Source: Gnetum montanum (taxonomy: Eukaryota > Streptophyta > Gnetopsida > Gnetales > Gnetaceae). Taken from it: a stretch of DNA of 64,000 bases. Shown piece by piece: positions 57,600 through 64,000 of the stretch; the first letter of the stretch is position 1; every line of letters starts with the position of its first letter. The position numbers were made by a program, and so were the translations under genes. The notes beneath the pieces were generated by a model, which made no database searches, was not told the DNA's origin, and saw only the letters and a program-made list of their open reading frames with translations. Location of the stretch: positions 5,081 through 69,080 of the forward strand of contig MNCI01000970.1 of assembly GCA_015680685.1 (NCBI GenBank). Direction: 5' to 3'.

Positions 57600-60479
57600 A
57601 TTTGATTTGAAGGGGACTTGAAGGAATTAGATGTAGAGAAAGATGGAGGAGTAGGATGGCCAACTGCATGTGTATGTGAGGGCTTAGGCAGATTTTTAGG
57701 TTGGAAAAAAGGTCTTTTCCATGATCTAGTATTTGAACCACTTGGTTGATCAACCGATTATAGATTAATGGTCTTGGTAGCATTGTGTTGTTGTGGTTAG
57801 GCTGGAAGTTTACCTTGCATGGATGAAGTAGGTGGTAGCTATGTTGAGGGTGGAGGAATAGGTGCAGGAATAGGAGAAGGATAAGGATGGAAAATGGTAT
57901 CCCTCCTTGAATGTGGAGAATGAGTTTGATAATATTTGGAAGGGTAGCAGTCATGCTAAAAAGTAGAAATGTGACTAGAAGAGTCACGTGGATTAGTTTT
58001 TCTATAAGGGTATTACTATCTTGGCAGTGGTAGTGCCCATGACTATGGTTGCTACCACTATTAATATTACTTGTATAGATGTGGTGGAGTTTCACTTGGA
58101 TAATATTATTGTTGCTACTGAAACTGCCTAGGATTGCCTTGAGGATAAGGAAATCTTCTAGGTGTATACCTTTTTTCTAGTCATGGATGCAGAGCATACA
58201 TCCCAAACTCCTATAACTACAACACAATGGGGCAACATCCCTTAGGATGTTCATATTGGAAAATGTTACACCTACCATCATCATCTGATTTGGTTCCTAC
58301 AACTTCCTCTACTATAGCAATCTTGCCCTTACCTCTTTAATTGGCACATTCAACTTTTTTTTCCTTCTACGATCATGATCACTACCTTGTTCTTTGGACT
58401 CTTTAGCAATTTTTAGGACAACTTTAAATTTTCTATCCATAAAGTCCCATAATTGATCTACCTTAGCTAAAATTTCAGGGATAAATTTTTGAATTAGCAA
58501 GGTTTTTCAATTCACCACCTCATTAAGTGATGATTCCTCCTCATTGTCATAAAATTGATCCTCTCTCTTGCAAATGGAAGGATCATAATTATATTCTTCT
58601 ACACTTTCATGTTTTCTTAACTCTCCTTCTTCTTTTTCTACTTGCTCAATCAACCATTAAATTTTATGAGCTCATAACTTTGACAATTTCCCTTATGCAT
58701 AGATGCTAAGAGTTCTTCTTATTTTTGATTGGAGCCCATCTATGATGTGGTGAAGTTGCTCCTATTGAGAATAACCATGGCTAGGACATCTATGTAATAA
58801 GGAATAGTATTGGCCCATGGTTGCATAGAAGGATTCATGTGTTCCTTATTTCCATCCTTGGATTTGCCTCCTCAAATTGAACACTTGGGAGTACGTTTGA
58901 TATTTGTCATTGAACAGTTCAAGCATTATACTTCACTATCTAATGGATTTCAATTCTAAGAACTGGTACCATCTTTCTGCTTCTTTAATGAGTGTCTTTG
59001 GGAATAACTTGAGCTTTTGTCAATTATTTTCTATATTTTTCAAGGCATAGGAATCATGGAAAGCTTGAAGATGATTCTACGGATTTGATTTATATTTCCC
59101 TTTAAACCTAAGAATAGTGTTCATGTCTAGCCTCTTGATTTGACTATTCTTACTGTGTCTTGTAGGAATTCTCATTGCCTCTATAATATCTAACATGGTT
59201 TGGGTAACAAGAAAAGGCTCATCGAGACCATGATTCTAGTGCCTATGATGCCCTCTGCTACCCCTTCATTCATGGTATCAGGTCTCTCTTGAATGCCTAT
59301 GCCTTAGGTCTTGACTTTCTCAATGGTCCCTATGATCATCTTAGTTTTGTTGGTCACCTCCATCACGATCACACCCCCTATGGTTGCATTCAAGGCTAGA
59401 AGAGGAAGATGATGATGAAGGTGAAGAGGAAGGAGGACTAGGACCATCATGGTGCTTGCCACCCTCTCTTCAATGATCATGACCACGATCACGATTAGGT
59501 TTCTTATCTACATCCCTACCATGACTCTCCTCCTTGGATCCCCATTTGTCATTGGATTGATTTTTTCCAGAACTTAGATCATGGATTGTGGATTGTAGGT
59601 TCTAGTTTTAACCTCCTTCACTGAAGGCTCATTGAGATCATGATTCTAGTGCCTATGATGCCCTCTACTATTCCTTCGTTCATGGTAGTAGGTCTCTCTT
59701 GAGTGCCTATGTCCTAGGTCTTGACTTGCCTGATGATCCATGCGATCATCTTAGTCCTATCAGTTACCTCCATCACGATCGCATCCCTTGTGGTTGCATT
59801 TCAAGCCAAAAGAGAAAGATGATGACAAAGGTGAATAGGAAGGAGGACTAGCACCATCATGGTGCCTACCACCTCCTTTTCAGTGATCATGGCCATGATC
59901 ATGATTAGGTTTCTTATCTGCATCTCTGCCATGATTCTCCTCCTTGGATTCCCATTTATTATTGGATCCATTCTTGTCAAAACTTGAATTATGGATCATG
60001 GATTGTATGTTTTGGTTTTGACCTCCTTCACTAAAGTCAAAGAGAAGAGTTTTGTTGAATGGAAAGCCTCCAAAGAAGGGTTCTCCACCATCTTTTTGAT
60101 ACGGTAGGTATGGGGAATTAGTGAACGACTTCCCCTTTGTAGATTTGTAGCATTACTCTAGTTTTCAATCCACTAGATGTTCTGCATCAATGGAATGATA
60201 ATTCTTAGCATTACTATCGTACAAAACATACTCAGCATGAACTCCTTGGAGGCCCAATTGCATAAAAGTTTGTTCAAGCATCATAGGAATGGATTGATTA
60301 GGCAACACAATGTTGTCCTCCATGTCTTGCCACCATAGTAGTTCATCCTGGTGTAGGACTAAGGTGAAATTGGATACATACTCATTAGGATGAGCATATA
60401 CCAGTCTGTATTATTGGGGCACTTACTAATTTACTCTATTAGACTTGGACGGAGAATCACTCCTATGAGAAGAAGACAT
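57600..60479 (-). pseudogene. element G gag
   Basis: The start at 60479 gives MSSSHRSDSPSKSNRVN, followed by a long N-terminal region (QDELLWWQDMEDNIVLPNQS near 60340-60280; HAEYVLYDSNAKNYHSIDAE near 60235-60175), then a Ser/Asp/His-rich stretch containing a 410-bp tandem duplication (59214-60033). The capsid-like part (about 59100-58700) is worn. A zinc knuckle CNIFQYEHPKGCC, one Cys replaced by Phe, lies at about 58250-58210. The Pro-rich tail runs to the protease. Confidence 0.7.
59214..60033. repeat. 410-bp tandem duplication in gag of G
   Basis: Copy 1 (59214-59623) and copy 2 (59624-60033) both begin AAGGCTCATYGAGA and end CCTCCTTCACT. They keep the same 410-bp spacing across the whole unit, so no net length change has occurred since the copying. 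The unit is not a multiple of three. Confidence 0.92.
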
Positions 60480-60622
60480 CTTGTGTTAGAAAATAAAAAA
60501 TGTAGTGTGCTTTTTAAAATTATTCTAGTTATTTTAATATATGATATGGCTCTAGGATTCATTCTAGTGATCTTAAATAAATTTTCACTAAGTCCTAGAT
60601 AGTGCACATAACAAACAAATGA

Positions 60623-60640
60623 TCCTTAGCAATGGTGTTA
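60623..60640 (-). promoter_or_regulatory. decayed tRNA-Asp primer-binding site of G
   Basis: TCCTTAGCAATGGTGTTA aligns with the tRNA-Asp 3' end, with C-to-T and G-to-A changes only, one base inside the LTR. Confidence 0.68.
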
Positions 60641-60641
60641 A

Positions 60642-61514
60642 TGATGAGTGGCAAGGTACCCCTACACTCAACCATATGAGTCACAAGTATTTACATGTGA
60701 TCTGGTCAAATTTTGCAGACCTTAAGTTCCTAAGTACATTGGTTACATGATGTGAAATCTAATTGTGACAATCGTCATCTTCTCAACTACACTTATGGAG
60801 CTTAATTATATGGTTAAGTGTAATTGAGGCACATTATTTTTATCATTTTTTATTTTATTTGTCTACAATTAAAAACAAGTTGAAACTTAATTTATGAACC
60901 ACTTTAACTAATCTAATTGCTAATTAATAACTCACTATCCTAAGATAAATATCCAGTCCCACTTTTCGTGCACATACTAAACACGTATAACACTACTAGG
61001 TTACCAAATGTTAAGCATTACTGGGATTACCAAGTCTCATGTGCATGCTCAAAGTGGTTGTACTTATGTGTGTAATTAATTTTTATTTAATTGAGCTAGC
61101 TTACGTTAGCTTAATTACTTGGAAGCATTAAAGGAAATTACATAAAACATTAAATGCATAGATAAAATATTTAAGCTAGCCAAGGTGTTGCAAGGTTTGA
61201 TAAAGAAGCTTGTCTTTATTGCTACACACATTATTGTGCTTAGGTACAATAGTGCTCGTACACTCAATGGCTGATGCTGTGGGCACTGTTAAAAATATTC
61301 TAACTCTAGAGGAAAGAAATTGCAAGAGCTTTGCTATGCCATGATGAAAAATATCCCAAAACTATGTGCCCAAGCACTATATTTATAGGCTGGCACACAC
61401 CACTTGATGTTAGATATCTAAGATCGCTTCTTGGGACCTGATATCACATACCCGATACCAGGGCTTTGATATTGGGTATCTAATATTAAAGTGAGGCAAA
61501 AATGTGATTCATCA
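60642..61514 (-). repeat. 5' LTR of element G
   Basis: In plus orientation it begins TGATGAGTGGCAAGGTACCC and ends GTGATTCATCA, near-equal in length to 51101-51974 (873 against 874 bp). A GATATC/GATACC array (61415-61490) is present. Confidence 0.88.
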
Positions 61515-62363
61515 CAAAGATTAAGAAACATCTTCAAGAAGGATCAAGGGCATCATTAGAATGTATGACACTCATTCCATGTTCAATTGTTCTATACCTT
61601 GTGGCAAAGTAAAGAATATTATTTTCCAATTTGAGGCTTTCTCATGGGAGATAGGTGAGTCTTCTAGCTAAGGTATGTAAAACAATGATTGCTTTGATGA
61701 TGAATCTAGAATTAAAGCCATGGAGGAGAATTTATCTTTTGAGTTGATACCTCCAAAGTGGAATGTAAAAGCTATTTATGATTCCCTTGAAGTGAAAAAA
61801 TCAATGGGGTTGGAGAATCCTATGTGGAATTTTGAAGCTTTAAGATTTGATAAGATTGGACAATCACATGTAGAAGATCAAGTTAAATAAAAAATGGATG
61901 GAAGAAGCCATGAAAAGATGGGTAAGCATGAACTTTACCTTGTTGATTGTAGTAATATCTCTTATGTTGAAGCTAGTGTGTTGGATGTTAGTTATTTGCT
62001 TTAGCTTAGTAGTGGTTTCTTCTGTTATGATGATGAGCATCATGATCATTATGGTGATTTTGATGAAGTTGTGATATGTTGTGCATGATGAAAGAAATGT
62101 AACTTTTGATGCCATTGTTAATAAGAGTAAGAATAATAGTGATAATATGTTTGGTTTTGTATTTAAATAATGATGAGCATAGTAGTATTCATAATGAAAA
62201 GATTATTATTGATATGGATGTGGACATTGATAGTGATGAAATTGATTCTCTTGACTATGAAAAAAATGGAAAATGTGAAGGTAATCTACATTGGAATTTT
62301 GATTGTCAAGGAAGGATGAGTGAGAGACTTCCAAACATCAAGAAGTAGATGAAGTTTGATTGT
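61515..62363 (+). pseudogene. chromovirus H, unidentified acidic coding region
   Basis: Where RT, RNase H and the integrase core should lie, the plus strand has a partly open frame. It includes RIKAMEENLSFELIPPKWNV, GLENPMWNFEALRFDKIGQS, HELYLVDCSNISYVEASVLD and an Asp-rich part (62175-62300: IIIDMDVDIDSDEIDSLDY). Codon-like periodicity and conservative length suggest it once coded, but I do not recognise it as a polymerase or any other family. It is followed in order by the integrase C-terminus. Confidence 0.4.
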
Positions 62364-62640
62364 GAAGCTCAACTTTGTGCTAATTTTGTGCAAGAGGTGA
62401 GGGATCTCGATGAACAAGTAAAATTATATCTCAAGAAGAAGAAGGTTGAAAAGAGGGTCCTTAAGAGAAATGAGAACAAAAAAAAGTCTAATTTTCCTAT
62501 TGGTAACTTGGTTTAGGTGTACTTGAAGAAGAATCAATTGATAGGTGTTAACTTCTCTAAATTGAAAGCGAAGAAGATGGGGCCTTTGAAAATCAAGGCT
62601 AAAATCAATGATAATGCTTTTTAGATTGATTACCAAATGA
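62364..62640 (+). pseudogene. chromovirus H integrase C-terminus
   Basis: The frame reads LCANFVQEVRDLDEQVKLYL, FPIGNLV, a stop, VYLKKNQL, KLKAKKMGPLKIKAKINDNA and a stop. This matches the GPY/F-type end of chromovirus integrases (F..GD.V.V...., KL..R..GPF.I..KI..NAY..DLP). Confidence 0.75.
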
Positions 62641-62821
62641 TGTTGGTATGTATTTTGTATTTAATGCTTTAGATCTTGTGTTATCATGGACTAGTAATAA
62701 GGAGACCATAAAGGATAGAATCGATAAGTTGAAAGGGGCTATTGATTAGTCCAAGCTTTCAATAGAGAGGAAAGTAATTGTACTAAAGTGGAGGGAAGCT
62801 TCTAGCACTCAAGAAGTAAAG

Positions 62822-62901
62822 AAGCACAAATATTTGATCCATTGGAAGGATTAGTTTGTTGATAATGCTATATGGATCCATCAGACCAAACTTCATGAGT
62901 G
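62822..62901 (+). pseudogene. chromodomain remnant of H
   Basis: KHKYLIHWKD, a stop, then FVDNAIWIHQTKLHE ending in TGA. Chromodomains of plant chromoviruses have YLV.WKG.....ATWE in this place, directly after integrase. It would have targeted integration to marked chromatin. Confidence 0.7.
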
Positions 62902-62944
62902 AGGTATCACCTCAACCCCCACTTCCTTGTTCACCTAATTTCAC

Positions 62945-62967
62945 TTTTTAAAGGATGGGAGAGCTAG
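62945..62967 (+). promoter_or_regulatory. polypurine tract of H
   Basis: AAAGGATGGGAGAGC lies three bases before the TGTAGGAACACC start of the 3' LTR. Confidence 0.65.
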
Positions 62968-64000
62968 TGTAGGAACACCTCTTCCAATCTCCTTTGTTCC
63001 TTTCCTACATTTGTGTTAGCAAGTTTCAACCTTAAAGAAGACATCTTGGAGAATTAGGAGATGCCTTGGCAAAGGCCTAGAATTAATAGGAGATGTCTGG
63101 AAGTCAGAAAAGACATCTTGCTATTTTTGGTAGAAGTATCAAGAAAGAAATCTTGCTTTGAAAGAAAACATTTTTAAGGAGATGTCTCCCCTTAACAAGA
63201 GAAATATTCAACAAGATGTCTCCCTTGAGAGCAAGATGTATTAGTTAAGATGTCTTACCAATAGGGAAGACATCTTGTCCCTAGAGAAGATGTCTTGGAA
63301 AAATAGAAGACATCTTTCCCATGAGCTAGGATTTTATGGGAGGCATCTTCTAGAGATTAGAAATGACCTATACAACTAGGAAAACTTCCAAAAATGCACA
63401 TTCCAATTCAAAAAACAATCAAAATGTGATGGAAAAGAATAAAAATAGCTAGAGAGAAGGTCAAAAGACCAGAAAAATATTTGAAGAGCCTCAAATAAAA
63501 TTAAGGAAAGGTTTCTAGGTTGATGATCTATTGATTTGACATAAGTATCAGTGTATTCACCATTGTTAAAAGGAATGGGTAAGAAAAGAGAGCTCTTAAG
63601 AATGGAGAGCTAAGTAAGAGAGTGTGGGTGAGTACATTAAGTAAGTGCAATTGGTGATTATAGATCCAAAATTAGCATGCGGTGTGTTGATCTTTGTGTT
63701 CTATTCTCTTTTATCTCATGAGTTGAGATATCAATCTTAGGTTGTGGGAGAGATTCTCTATTGGTTGTGTATTACATTAAGAACAGACATTATGTGGTTG
63801 TAGAGCCTCATGCTTTGCAATATCATTGAATGTGACAAGTTTTGGATGTTTGTGGATTTTAAGAGCCCTCTTGTTATCTTATAATAAATTAATAGAAGAT
63901 ATCTAGTTTTCTTATTTTCTAGCAAAAAGTTTTATCTTTGCATAATATATGGATTCAATATTTGAAAGAGATTCATTTGTGAAGTGAATCTTCTCCAAGA
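62968..64000 (+). repeat. 3' LTR of chromovirus H
   Basis: It aligns with 18624-19514 from start to end; the last bases TCTCCAAGA correspond to GCTTCAACA, so the LTR ends at or very near the window edge. It is 1033 bp because of a longer AGACATCT/AGATGTCT array (63037-63350). Confidence 0.82.

Larger units (their letters stand above)
51101..61514 (-). mobile_element. element G: Athila-like Ty3/gypsy with full gene order
   Basis: On the minus strand: 5' LTR 61514-60642, decayed tRNA-Asp primer site (60623-60640), gag (60479-57600), protease (57577-57113), RT (56600-56000), RNase H (56000-55350), integrase (55184-54077), a 2.1-kb post-integrase region and 3' LTR 51974-51101. Flanks AAAAG (51096-51100) and CAAAG (61515-61519) match at four of five bases. 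It is inserted in chromovirus H. Domain order RT-RNase H-integrase makes it Ty3/gypsy. It is the most complete pol in the window but inactive. Confidence 0.88.
18624..64000 (+). mobile_element. element H: degenerate chromovirus holding all nested elements
   Basis: Matching LTRs lie at 18624-19514 and 62968-64000. Between them, on the plus strand, are a tRNA-iMet primer site, the first part of gag (to 20212), the rest of gag and protease (49632-50630), an unidentified acidic region (61515-62363), integrase C-terminus, a chromodomain remnant and a polypurine tract. The gag frame is continuous across the 20213-49626 insertion once that DNA is removed. Reverse transcriptase, RNase H and the integrase core are not visible. 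About 40 kb of later insertions separate its parts. The 3' LTR appears to end at, or within a base or two of, the window edge. Confidence 0.8.

Noticed and set aside
57436-58095. 219-codon minus-strand frame, one of the longest in the right half
   Set aside because: It is in a different phase from the gag tail and protease of element G, and is leucine/histidine-rich low complexity.

Overview
This window looks like nuclear DNA of a land plant with a large, retrotransposon-filled genome. The evidence is one spliced F-box gene with GT-AG introns, plant Ty3/gypsy and Ty1/copia retrotransposons, plant tRNA-Asp and tRNA-iMet primer-binding sites, and strong CG-to-TG/CA decay in the older copies. 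I cannot fix the species; a fern or gymnosperm would fit, but that is a guess.

Layout. (1) 1-9163 is a left retroelement nest. A Ty1/copia element (minus strand, 6011-9163) is cut inside its reverse transcriptase by a solo Athila-like LTR (5211-6010). A Tat-like Ty3/gypsy element with gag, protease and a 3' LTR (1-5210) abuts that LTR. (2) 9612-15259 (minus strand) is the only intact host gene I can support: a four-exon F-box protein of about 274 residues, with two chained upstream ORFs in its leader. (3) 15380-18620 is its 5' flank, followed by SINE-like inverted repeats and a LINE reverse-transcriptase tail. (4) 18624-64000 is one 45-kb transposon-in-transposon stack. The outermost layer is a degenerate chromovirus (H; LTRs 18624-19514 and 62968-64000). 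It holds an Athila-like element with three LTRs (E; 20213-49626) and a second Athila-like element (G; 51101-61514). E in turn holds two gag-only relatives, C (28450-34286) and D (35104-43274). D carries a solo LTR of the left-hand Tat-like family (37153-38344). Five-base target duplications support the layers: AATGG for C, ATGGG for D, ACCTT for the solo LTR, and 4-of-5 matches for E and G.

How the parts relate. C and D keep LTRs, a tRNA-Asp primer site, gag and a 3' accessory ORF, but have no pol. E and G carry pol remnants, so C and D look like trans-mobilised derivatives. The most unusual pattern is that three unrelated LTR families each carry, in the first part of the LTR, a variable-length array of about 10-bp dyad-symmetric words: GCGTATACGC, GCGATATCGC and AGACATCT/AGATGTCT types. 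In two families the array lies just upstream of a TATA box. A second candidate novelty is an accessory ORF between integrase and 3' LTR with a conserved WYxGETYxFW motif.

Everything here was read by eye. Family names rest on remembered motifs, and boundaries of decayed domains are approximate.
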